Positions 38,677 to 45,373 of a stretch of 45,373 bases of DNA are shown here, in pieces. The translations under genes and the position numbers were made by a program. Location: positions 1 to 45,373 of the forward strand of contig DASQUP010000256.1 in the NCBI GenBank assembly GCA_035641235.1. The letters are read 5' to 3'. The notes under the pieces are model-generated. The model was not told where the DNA came from and ran no database searches. It saw only the letters and a program-made list of their open reading frames with translations. The stretch's first letter is position 1. Each line of letters begins with the position of its first letter. The DNA comes from DASQUP01 sp035641235. Lineage in GTDB: Bacteria; Actinomycetota; CADDZG01; WHSQ01.

Positions 38677-39962
38677 CGGGCATGCTCCTCGTTCCCATCG
38701 GGCTGAACGATGAGCACCTTGTCGATGCGGTGCCCATCCATCTCCACGACTTTGAACTCCCAGCCGAGGTAGGAGACGTGATCGCCCTTGTTCGGAATCC
38801 GGTTGAACAGCGAGAACAGGAATCCGCCGAGCGAGTCGTAGGGGCCGTCGGGCATTTCGAATCCACATACGGCCCTGACCTCGTCGGCGTGAAGGAGCCC
38901 GGAGGCGACGTGGACGCCCTCGGGAACACCCACCGTGTACAGGGGCTCGGCCGAAGGATCGTATTCGTCCTCGATCTCGCCGACGATCTCCTCGAGTATG
39001 TCTTCGAGGGTGACGATGCCCGCGGTGCCGCCGTACTCGTCGACGACCACAACGAGCTGCTTGCGCTCACGCCGCATCTCGAAAAGGAGATCATCGAGGG
39101 CGCGTGATTCAGGAACCACGAGGGCCTGCTGCATGACGCGCGACACCGGGATCTCGTTCCTGTCGGACACGGGGAATCGGTAGGAGTCCTTAACGTGGAC
39201 CAGACCCCGGATGTCGTCCATGTCGTCACCGAACACGGGGAATCGAGAGTGACCCGATTCGAGGGCGATGCGGGCGAGCTCAGTGAGTGGTGCATCGGCT
39301 CTGATCGCAACGATGGCCGTACGAGGAACCAGCGCTTCGGCAACCGATTTCTGTCCGAAGGCGATCGATCGATTCAGAAGTGAGTACTCCTCCTCCAACA
39401 GGGCGCCTCCCTCCCGCGAGCTCCTGATCAGGAGTTCGATCTCCTGGAGCGAGCGCACGCCGACCAGTTCTTCGCGCGGCTCGATTCCGAGCCTCCGCAC
39501 GCTCCAGTTGGCCGACGCGTTGAGAAAGACGATGAGAGGGCGGAACACCGCATTGCACGCGCGCAGCGGGCCGACGACTGCCAGGACGACCGGCAACGGC
39601 TTCGCGATGGCCAGGTTCTTGGGGATGAGTTCTCCGACCACCATCTGAACTGCCGTTGCGAAGATGAGGGCGATCGTGATGGAGATACCGAGGGAGGAAG
39701 ATTCGGGCGCCCCGACTGCAGATACGACGGGCTCGATCAGGACGGCGATGGTGGGCTCGGCCACGAACCCAAGGAGCAGTGACGAAACCGTGATCCCCAG
39801 CTGCGCCCCCGAGAGCTGAAAGGACAGTGTCCTCAGGGCCCCGAGCGCGCCCGAGGCGCGGCGATTGCCCTCGTCCGCGAGGTGCTCGATCCGCCCGCGG
39901 TCGGATGCCACCAAGGAGAACTCACCGGCGACGAAGAATGCGTTGGCGAGTATCAGTGACAA
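38673..39962 (-). CDS. CNNM/HlyC-family transporter (third of three)
   Basis: A 429-residue paralogue of its downstream neighbour: LILANAFFVAGEFSLVASDRGRIEHL, VVGELIPKNLAIAKPL, CBS segments SGHSRFPVFGDDMDDIRGLVHVKD and VVDEYGGTAGIVTLEDILEEIVGEI, then CorC_HlyC. The TTG at 39962 cuts into the first membrane helix. The frame continues upstream for about 10 residues of typical helix sequence (VEVLLGLLAV) to GTA at 39990-39992, which has GGAAGGA just upstream. The true start may therefore be a non-standard codon, or a base error may hide a GTG. Confidence 0.9.
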   Translation of the reverse strand: MSLILANAFFVAGEFSLVASDRGRIEHLADEGNRRASGALGALRTLSFQLSGAQLGITVSSLLLGFVAEPTIAVLIEPVVSAVGAPESSSLGISITIALIFATAVQMVVGELIPKNLAIAKPLPVVLAVVGPLRACNAVFRPLIVFLNASANWSVRRLGIEPREELVGVRSLQEIELLIRSSREGGALLEEEYSLLNRSIAFGQKSVAEALVPRTAIVAIRADAPLTELARIALESGHSRFPVFGDDMDDIRGLVHVKDSYRFPVSDRNEIPVSRVMQQALVVPESRALDDLLFEMRRERKQLVVVVDEYGGTAGIVTLEDILEEIVGEIEDEYDPSAEPLYTVGVPEGVHVASGLLHADEVRAVCGFEMPDGPYDSLGGFLFSLFNRIPNKGDHVSYLGWEFKVVEMDGHRIDKVLIVQPDGNEEHAR

Positions 39963-40087
39963 GACTGCAAGTAGTCCCAGCAGGACCTCTACGGCAGATC
40001 CTTCCTTTCTCGAGGAACGGGGCGCTGCCCTCCGCGGCCGTTTCGTCGCATTCTGCCCGCTGGGCGCGGACGGAATGTCGTCCCGTC

Positions 40088-40093
40088 TATCAT
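40088..40093 (+). promoter_or_regulatory. -10 element TATCAT for glyS, leaderless arrangement
   Basis: TATCAT is followed by 6 nt and the second of two adjacent ATG codons (40100), favouring that ATG as the start. Confidence 0.45.
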
Positions 40094-40099
40094 CCGATG

Positions 40100-41428
40100 A
40101 TGGCCGACGTTTCTATCGACACCATTGTCAACCTCTGTAAGCGCCGCGGCGTGGTCTTCCCCTCCAGCGAGATCTACGGCGGACTCCGCTCCGCGTGGGA
40201 CTGGGGGCCCCTCGGCATCGAGCTCAAGCGCAATGTGAAAAACGAATGGTGGAGGGCCATTGTCCACGAGCGCAACGACGTCGTGGGTCTCGAGAGCTCA
40301 ATCCTCATGTCGCCGAAGGTGTGGGAGGCCTCCGGCCACGTGGCGACGTTCACCGACCCGCTTGTCGAGTGCACGAGCTGTCATCGCCGCTACCGCGCCG
40401 ATCACATCTCGCTCGACCGGCCCTGTCCGAATTGCGGCAATGGACCCGCGTGGACCGACCCTCGCCACTTCAACCTGATGTTCAAGACGTACATGGGGCC
40501 GGTAGAGGACTCCGCTCACATCGTCTACCTCCGCCCGGAGACGGCTCAGGGCATGTTCGTCGACTTCATGACCGTCCAGGCGTCGTCCCGAAAGCGGATC
40601 CCCTTCGGCATTGCCCAGCAGGGGAAGTCCTTCAGAAACGAGATCACGCCGGGTAACTTCGTTTTCCGCACGCGGGAGTTCGAGCAGATGGAGATGGAGT
40701 TTTTCGTCAAGCCGGGCACAGACGACGAATGGCACGACTACTGGCTCGAGGAGCGGATGCGCTGGTATACGGACCTCGGTATGCGGTCCGAGAACCTCCG
40801 TTTGCGAGAGCACGACGAGGACGAGCTGTCCCACTACGCGAAGCGTACGTTCGACATCGAATACAACTTCCCCGGGATGGGATGGTCGGAGCTGGAAGGT
40901 ATCGCGAACCGCACCGACTTCGACCTCAAAGCTCACGCCGAGCACTCGGGCCAGGACCTCTCCTACTTCGATTCTGAGGCCGACGAGCGGTACGTGCCGT
41001 ACGTCATCGAACCCGCCGTTGGTGTCGAGCGGCCCACTTTTGCATTCTTGATCGACGCGTACGCGGAGGAGGAAGCGCCGACGGCATCGGGCAAACTCGA
41101 GAAGCGGGTAGTGCTCAAACTGGACTCCCGCCTGGCCCCCAGCAAAGTGGCGGTACTTCCTCTGTCGAAACATGCGGACCTCACACCCGTGGCGGAGAAG
41201 CTTTCGGCCGATGTCCGCAAGCGCTTCGTGACGGATTTCGACGTGACGGGTTCGATCGGCAAGCGCTATCGCCGTCAGGACGAGGTCGGTACGCCCTTCT
41301 GCGTAACGGTTGACTTCGACACGCTTACCGACAATCAGGTGACGGTGCGCGACCGCGACACGATGGAACAGGAACGCATCCCAATGGAGGGTCTTGTCGA
41401 TTTCCTGGTCAAGAGGCTGACCTCGTGA
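40100..41428 (+). CDS. glyS: Glycyl-tRNA synthetase, single-chain (alpha2) type
   Basis: A 442-residue class II synthetase starting MADVSIDTIVNLCKRRGVVF. It has SSEIYGGLRSAWDWGPLGIELKRN (motif 1 region), a Cys-rich insert (CTSCHRRY...CPNCG), LRPETAQGMFVDF, FGIAQQGKSFRNEITPGNFVFRTREFEQMEMEFF (motif 2), VIEPAVGVERPTFAFL (motif 3) and the C-terminal anticodon-binding domain. This is the eukaryote-like homodimeric GlyRS used by actinobacteria rather than the alpha2beta2 form. An alternative ATG lies one codon upstream at 40097. Confidence 0.97.
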   Translation: MADVSIDTIVNLCKRRGVVFPSSEIYGGLRSAWDWGPLGIELKRNVKNEWWRAIVHERNDVVGLESSILMSPKVWEASGHVATFTDPLVECTSCHRRYRADHISLDRPCPNCGNGPAWTDPRHFNLMFKTYMGPVEDSAHIVYLRPETAQGMFVDFMTVQASSRKRIPFGIAQQGKSFRNEITPGNFVFRTREFEQMEMEFFVKPGTDDEWHDYWLEERMRWYTDLGMRSENLRLREHDEDELSHYAKRTFDIEYNFPGMGWSELEGIANRTDFDLKAHAEHSGQDLSYFDSEADERYVPYVIEPAVGVERPTFAFLIDAYAEEEAPTASGKLEKRVVLKLDSRLAPSKVAVLPLSKHADLTPVAEKLSADVRKRFVTDFDVTGSIGKRYRRQDEVGTPFCVTVDFDTLTDNQVTVRDRDTMEQERIPMEGLVDFLVKRLTS

Positions 41429-41486
41429 CGGAACTCTAAAAGCAGTCAAAAGACCTATGCCGAACTTCCGGTAGAAGGGGGTCCCA

Positions 41487-44252
41487 GTGACCAAGTGGGT
41501 GTACGACTTCAGCGAAGGGGATGCGTCCCAGAAGTTTCTCCTCGGCGGCAAGGGGGCCAACCTCGCGGAGATGACGAATCTTGGCTTGCCGGTACCGCCG
41601 GGTTTCACGATCACATGTGAAGCGTGCAACGCTTACCGCGAAGGAAGCCGGACATTTCCGAACGGTCTCCTCGACGAGGTCAACGAACATCGCAAACATC
41701 TCGAGGAGACGATGGGGCGCTCGCTGGGGGATTCCGGGGATCCGCTCCTCGTGTCGGTTCGGTCCGGTGCTGCGTTCTCGATGCCCGGCATGATGGACAC
41801 GGTCCTCAACGTCGGATTGAACGACGAGAGCGTCGAGGGGCTCACCCAGCAAACCGGGTCGGATCGGTTCGCGTGGGACAGCTACAGGCGGCTTCTGCAG
41901 ATGTTCGGAAAGACCGTCATGGGTGTCGACGGCGATCTCTTCGAGGACGCGATCGACGACGCCAAAGAGAAAAAGGGCGTGCGCAACGACATCGACCTCG
42001 ACACCGCCGACCTCAAAGCCCTCGTCAAGACGTTCAAGCGCATCATCAAGAAGGAGACCCGCAAGGAGTTCCCGCAGGACCCCGGCGACCAACTGACGAT
42101 GGGAATCGAGGCGGTCTTCGGGTCCTGGGACAACAAACGGGCGCGCGACTACCGGCGGCGCAACCGCATCGACGATTCACTCGGCACAGCGGTGAACGTC
42201 CAGGCCATGGTGTTCGGAAACAGGGGAGAGGACTCGGGAACCGGAGTCGCTTTCACCCGCGATCCCGCGAGCGGAGAGGACCGCCCCTACGGCGACTACC
42301 TCGAGAACGCGCAGGGCGAGGACGTTGTTGCCGGCATTCGCAACACGATGCCCCTCGAGGACATGGCGGGCGTGGAGCCGGAGGCGTTCAAGGAGCTGAC
42401 GGGCCACATGAAGACGCTCGAGCGCCACTACAAAGACATGTGCGACATCGAGTTCACCCTGGAAGAGGGCAAGCTGTGGCTGCTGCAGACGCGTATCGGC
42501 AAGCGCACCGCACTCGCCGAGTGGATCATCGCCTACGACATGATGGAAGAGGGCCTGATCGACGAAGTCGGTGCAGTGCGCGATCGGCTGACCGCCGGCA
42601 AACTCGACGAGCTCTTCAAGCCGGTGATCGAAGCCAAGGTTAAGAACTCGACCGACCCTGTGGCCCGCGGGCTGAACGCGTCTCCGGGTGCTGCCGTGGG
42701 GCGCGCCGTGTTCAGCGCGGACGATGCGTCGCAGTGGGCCGCACGTGGTGAGAAGGTCATTTTGGTCCGGCGCGAGACAAACCCCGACGACTACCACGGG
42801 ATGGTGGCCTCCCAGGGCATCCTCACCTCGGCCGGAGGAACGAACTCCCACGCGGCGGTGGTGGCGCGGGGCGAAGGCATACCGGCGGTGTGCGGCGCGG
42901 ACGCAATCCGCATCGACCGAAAGGCCGGAAAGTTCACGGTCAAGAACGTGACCGTCAACGAAGGCGACTGGATCACGATCGACGGTACCGATGGGACCGT
43001 CTATGCGGACGGGCTCGAGACCGAGGCCTCGGTGCTCGAGGCGGCGATGCTCGCCGCCGAGAAGCGTGACCTCGGGAAGCGTCTCACCAAACACGAGAAG
43101 GAATCGACCGAATCGAAGCTGTGGCGGGCGTACGAGCGCTTCATGGCTGTGGCCGACGACAACCGACGGCTTGGGGCGCGCGCCAATGCCGACACGCCCG
43201 ACCAGTCAAAGAACGCGCGCCTGCGCGGTGCTCAGGGCATCGGGCTGTGCCGAACCGAGCACATGTTCCTCGGCGAGGAGCGGGTTGCCGCGGTTCGCAA
43301 GATGATCTTTGCCGAGACCGATGAGGAGGAGCAGGAGGCCTACAAGGCTTTGCTGCCGTTGCAACGGCGTGACTTCGTCGGGATCTTCAAGGCGATGGAC
43401 GGGCTTCCCGTCACGGTGCGGCTCCTCGATCCACCGTTGCATGAGTTCCTGCCGGATCACGTCGAGCTTGCGGTGGGGGTCGCACTCGCCGAAGAAGGCA
43501 ACAAGCGGCGGGTCAAGGTGGCCGGCGAGAGCATGACCCTCAAGGCGGCCAAGGTGCTACTCGCGAAACTCGAGGAGCTTCATGAGGCAAATCCGATGCT
43601 CGGCCTCCGCGGTGTCCGGCTTGGGATCGTCAAGCCGGGTCTGTACGCAATGCAGGTCCGTGCGATAGCAGAGGCAGCGGTGCAGCTCAAGAAGCGAGGG
43701 CTCGACCCGCAGCCCGAGATCATGATTCCGCTCGTTGCCACGGCCGAGGAGCTTCAGCAAATGCGAGAGGAGCTCGAGCCCGTTGCCCAAGAGATCGTCG
43801 ACAAGGCCGGCGTCGACCTGAACATCGAGTTCGGGACGATGATCGAACTTCCGCGCGCCGCTCTCACTGCAAGTGACATCGCTTTGCACGCGGACTTCTT
43901 CTCGTTCGGGACGAACGACCTGACACAGACGGCCTACGGGTTCTCGCGCGACGACATCGGCAAGTTCCTCGCAATGTACGAGGAGCGCAAGCTCGTTCCG
44001 TACAACCCCTTCGTGTCGATCGACGCGGCCGGTGTCGGCCGCTTGATGCAGATCGCAGTCGATGAAGGCAAGCGGTCGAACTCGCACCTTCACCTTGGGA
44101 TCTGCGGCGAGCACGGAGGCGATCCGGACTCCGTTCGTTTCTGTCACGACGCGGGGCTCGACTACGTCTCGTGCTCACCGTTCCGGGTACCGGTGGCGCG
44201 CCTGGCTGCCGCCCAAGCGGTGCTAGGAGAAGCAACGTCGACATCCAAATGA
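41487..44252 (+). CDS. ppdK: Pyruvate, phosphate dikinase
   Basis: A 921-residue PPDK that interconverts pyruvate + ATP + Pi and PEP + AMP + PPi. The N-terminal ATP-grasp domain has LGGKGANLAEMTNLGLPVPPG and SVRSGAAFSMPGMMDTVLNVG. The swivelling phosphohistidine domain has GGTNSHAAVVARG with catalytic His455. The C-terminal PEP/pyruvate TIM barrel has GIGLCRTEHMFL and ICGEHGGDP. The Thr two residues before the catalytic His, phosphorylated by the PDRP regulator in other PPDKs, is Asn453 here. The GTG start at 41487 has AGAAGGGGG upstream. It allows PEP formation or PPi-linked glycolysis. Confidence 0.97.
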   Translation: MTKWVYDFSEGDASQKFLLGGKGANLAEMTNLGLPVPPGFTITCEACNAYREGSRTFPNGLLDEVNEHRKHLEETMGRSLGDSGDPLLVSVRSGAAFSMPGMMDTVLNVGLNDESVEGLTQQTGSDRFAWDSYRRLLQMFGKTVMGVDGDLFEDAIDDAKEKKGVRNDIDLDTADLKALVKTFKRIIKKETRKEFPQDPGDQLTMGIEAVFGSWDNKRARDYRRRNRIDDSLGTAVNVQAMVFGNRGEDSGTGVAFTRDPASGEDRPYGDYLENAQGEDVVAGIRNTMPLEDMAGVEPEAFKELTGHMKTLERHYKDMCDIEFTLEEGKLWLLQTRIGKRTALAEWIIAYDMMEEGLIDEVGAVRDRLTAGKLDELFKPVIEAKVKNSTDPVARGLNASPGAAVGRAVFSADDASQWAARGEKVILVRRETNPDDYHGMVASQGILTSAGGTNSHAAVVARGEGIPAVCGADAIRIDRKAGKFTVKNVTVNEGDWITIDGTDGTVYADGLETEASVLEAAMLAAEKRDLGKRLTKHEKESTESKLWRAYERFMAVADDNRRLGARANADTPDQSKNARLRGAQGIGLCRTEHMFLGEERVAAVRKMIFAETDEEEQEAYKALLPLQRRDFVGIFKAMDGLPVTVRLLDPPLHEFLPDHVELAVGVALAEEGNKRRVKVAGESMTLKAAKVLLAKLEELHEANPMLGLRGVRLGIVKPGLYAMQVRAIAEAAVQLKKRGLDPQPEIMIPLVATAEELQQMREELEPVAQEIVDKAGVDLNIEFGTMIELPRAALTASDIALHADFFSFGTNDLTQTAYGFSRDDIGKFLAMYEERKLVPYNPFVSIDAAGVGRLMQIAVDEGKRSNSHLHLGICGEHGGDPDSVRFCHDAGLDYVSCSPFRVPVARLAAAQAVLGEATSTSK

Positions 44253-44260
44253 CTTTCTGT

Positions 44261-44295
44261 CTGCTCAGTGACTCGGAATCCGGAACGCTGAGCAG
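44261..44295. terminator. Hairpin 1 between ppdK and the convergent secreted-protein gene
   Basis: CTGCTCAG (44261-44268) pairs with CTGAGCAG (44288-44295) around an inner CGGA/TCCG match, just after the ppdK stop. Confidence 0.6.
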
Positions 44296-44299
44296 CCGG

Positions 44300-44352
44300 A
44301 CACACTTGTTGCGCGCTCTATGCCCCGATGAAATAGGCGCAACATAGTGTGT
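44300..44352. terminator. Hairpin 2 between ppdK and the convergent secreted-protein gene
   Basis: ACACACT-T-GTTGCGC (44300-44314) pairs with GCGCAAC-AT-AGTGTGT (44337-44352), 14 bp with one asymmetric internal loop. It is tandem to hairpin 1. Together they probably end both transcripts. Confidence 0.65.
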
Positions 44353-44377
44353 TCGGTCAGAAACGCGCGAAACGCGA

Positions 44378-45040
44378 TTAGCAGTCGTTTCTTTTCTCGA
44401 AGCGCGCGGACACCTGTGGTGAGAAGGCCGGAGGCGGGTCGCCCGTCGCCCACCGGATCTCGGCGCCCATGACGAATGCCAGCTTGGACTTCTTCTTGCC
44501 CGTCCACGTGAGCTGGAAGTTGTCGCCCTTGTTGCGAGACTTCAGCGTTCCGGGCCGGAGCCGGAAGGTGTTCTTGATCGTGCGCGGCGATTCGGTGGCT
44601 CCCTGCGCGTCGACGGTGATCTTGGGCGTGACGTTTCGCGCCTTCTTCCTCTTGATGGTCGTGCCGGGCTTCAACGACCGCTGGGTAATGCCGCCGCCAC
44701 CGCCCCCTTTCAGCTCCGTCGTAACCGAGCGGGTGCACCATCCCTTGACGGCGTCGACCGTAGCCTGGACCCAGTAGGCGCCGAAGTCGGATTCGTTGTC
44801 GGTCTCATCCGCGGTATCGAACACGTAATAGCCGTTACAGATGTGGAACCGGGCGACGGGCTTGCCCTGGTCCTTCTGGGTCTTCTTGTTGCATCCCCGC
44901 AGGCTCTCGTCCGTGCTGAGCGGCTTCGACACCTTGGGCCAGTCGTCGGCCGAGAGCTGCCTCGGCGCGCCGATCGCGGTCGCGGGTAGTAGAAGTAGCG
45001 CCGCCGTGAGTAGGGCGATCGCTTTGGTTCGATTGGTCAT
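44378..45040 (-). CDS. Secreted protein, unknown function
   Basis: A 220-residue protein with a Sec signal peptide: MTNRTK, hydrophobic AIALLTAALLLLPA, cleavage around AIGA-PRQ. The mature part is basic, has four cysteines (GCNKK, HICNG, GWCTRS and a terminal C) that could form disulfides, and a stretch of six glycines near the middle (LKGGGGGGITQ). Lys-rich segments (TIKRKKARN, TGKKKSKLAF) suggest binding to anionic polymers. GGGAGACGAGG precedes the ATG. No family recognised. It is convergent with ppdK and divergent from dgt. Confidence 0.75.
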   Translation of the reverse strand: MTNRTKAIALLTAALLLLPATAIGAPRQLSADDWPKVSKPLSTDESLRGCNKKTQKDQGKPVARFHICNGYYVFDTADETDNESDFGAYWVQATVDAVKGWCTRSVTTELKGGGGGGITQRSLKPGTTIKRKKARNVTPKITVDAQGATESPRTIKNTFRLRPGTLKSRNKGDNFQLTWTGKKKSKLAFVMGAEIRWATGDPPPAFSPQVSARFEKRNDC

Positions 45041-45112
45041 CCTCGTCTCCCGATCGTCGGCTGGCTGGAAGAAAGATACAGGTCGGCTTTCTCAACGGAT
45101 AGGCCCATTTCG

Positions 45113-45137
45113 TGTCTGTTAGATCCGGTTACAGACA
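45113..45137. promoter_or_regulatory. Inverted repeat in the dgt promoter region
   Basis: TGTCTGT (45113-45119) and ACAGACA (45131-45137) form a dyad with an 11-nt spacer, ending 21 bp upstream of the dgt -10. It overlaps the expected -35 zone and may be an operator. Confidence 0.4.
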
Positions 45138-45158
45138 GTTCAGATTCGGGCGCGGTGC

Positions 45159-45164
45159 TACGGT
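45159..45164 (+). promoter_or_regulatory. -10 element TACGGT for dgt, leaderless arrangement
   Basis: TACGGT, extended by TGC upstream, lies exactly 6 nt before the ATG at 45171. Confidence 0.5.
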
Positions 45165-45170
45165 CCGGGC

Positions 45171-45373
45171 ATGGACCAGGTGCCGCGGCTGACAACCGAG
45201 GAGATCGAACGCGCCACCCTCGCTCCGGTCGCCTGCCTCGCCGCCGAATCGAAAGGGCGCGACCGGCCCGAGGCCGAGGACGACATCCGGACGTGTTTCC
45301 AGCGCGATCGGGACCGGATCGTGCACTCGAAGGCGTTTCGGAGGCTCGGGCACAAGACACAGGTCTTCCTCGC
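45171..45373 (+). CDS. dgt: dGTPase-like HD phosphohydrolase, 5' part only
   Basis: The frame is open from ATG 45171 to the window edge (67 codons). It contains ESKGRDRPEAEDDIRTCFQR and DRDRIVHSKAFRRLGHKTQVF, the conserved N-terminus of Dgt-family deoxynucleoside triphosphate triphosphohydrolases (FQRDRDRIxHSxAFRRLxxKTQV). The catalytic HD residues lie beyond the edge. These enzymes split dNTPs to deoxynucleoside and triphosphate. In actinobacteria dgt usually precedes dnaG and rpoD and follows the glyS/ppdK region, as here. Confidence 0.9.
   Translation, partial: MDQVPRLTTEEIERATLAPVACLAAESKGRDRPEAEDDIRTCFQRDRDRIVHSKAFRRLGHKTQVFL

Noticed and set aside
1..45373. tRNA or rRNA genes
   Set aside because: Intergenic gaps are short, and I could not recognise a cloverleaf or rRNA segment in any of them, including the region around the selenoprotein gene.
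1..45373. Alternative genetic code with TGA read as an amino acid throughout
   Set aside because: TGA ends many intact genes here (lepA, comEA, recO, era and others) at their normal lengths.

Overview
This is a 45.4 kb chromosomal window of high GC content (roughly 63-65% by eye), densely packed, with many 1-4 nt start/stop overlaps and frequent GTG starts. Gene content and order point to the phylum Actinomycetota, probably a deep-branching or uncultured lineage known from metagenomes. The order comEA-comEC-holA / rpsT / lepA-hemW / hrcA-dnaJ-rsmE / phoH-ybeY-CNNM-era / recO-uppS / glyS-ppdK-dgt is typical of that phylum. Single-chain GlyRS, Eis-like and AlkC-like proteins and TANNNT promoters placed directly at start codons also fit. 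No species assignment is possible from the sequence alone.

Layout. 1-2.2 kb: the end of an unknown gene, a VOC protein, a Usp-like protein and a lipoprotein. 2.2-7.4 kb: leuS, an APC amino acid permease and an Eis-like acetyltransferase. 7.4-15.8 kb: DNA uptake and replication genes (comEA, comEC, holA), rpsT, lepA, hemW and a GAF-HD-GYP protein. 15.8-18.9 kb: accessory genes (LOG-like protein, AlkC-type glycosylase, DHFR-like reductase, ArsR-SRPBCC pair). 18.9-23.2 kb: an ECF sigma factor, a large anti-sigma factor and an M15-type peptidase in one operon, with a divergent ECF-type promoter facing a 32-residue membrane peptide. 23.2-35.2 kb: heat-shock regulation (CIRCE, hrcA, dnaJ), RNA modification and maturation (rsmE, mtaB, ybeY, era), HIT, phoH, a CNNM protein, an ABC exporter, a degenerate cold-shock domain protein, recO and uppS. 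35.2-40 kb: a decayed NSS transporter with an intact MetS-like subunit, cspA, a DsrE-family gene read through an in-frame TGA, an MscS channel and two more CNNM proteins. 40-45.4 kb: glyS, ppdK, a secreted protein and the start of dgt.

Most interesting observation. At 36121-36483 a DsrE-family gene carries an in-frame TGA exactly where the family has the first cysteine of its CxxC motif. The frame continues for 40 codons that match the family C-terminus. Ten bases after the TGA begins a 9-bp hairpin with a GU-containing loop, placed like the bacterial SECIS of E. coli fdhF. I read this as a selenoprotein with a UxxC redox site that standard gene calling would truncate at 79 residues.

Other patterns that gene annotation does not explain. 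(1) A family of four ~45-50 bp near-palindromic intergenic repeats occurs at 6.1, 27.6, 33.7 and 37.3 kb, each between co-directional genes and centred about 67-81 nt upstream of the next start codon. (2) The octamer GGCGCGCC is strongly over-represented, about 35 copies by manual count against roughly 4-6 expected from composition. (3) A recurrent TANNNT-N6-(A/G)TG arrangement suggests many leaderless mRNAs. (4) Convergent gene pairs are separated by long hairpins sharing a GCGAACTGT-type stem.
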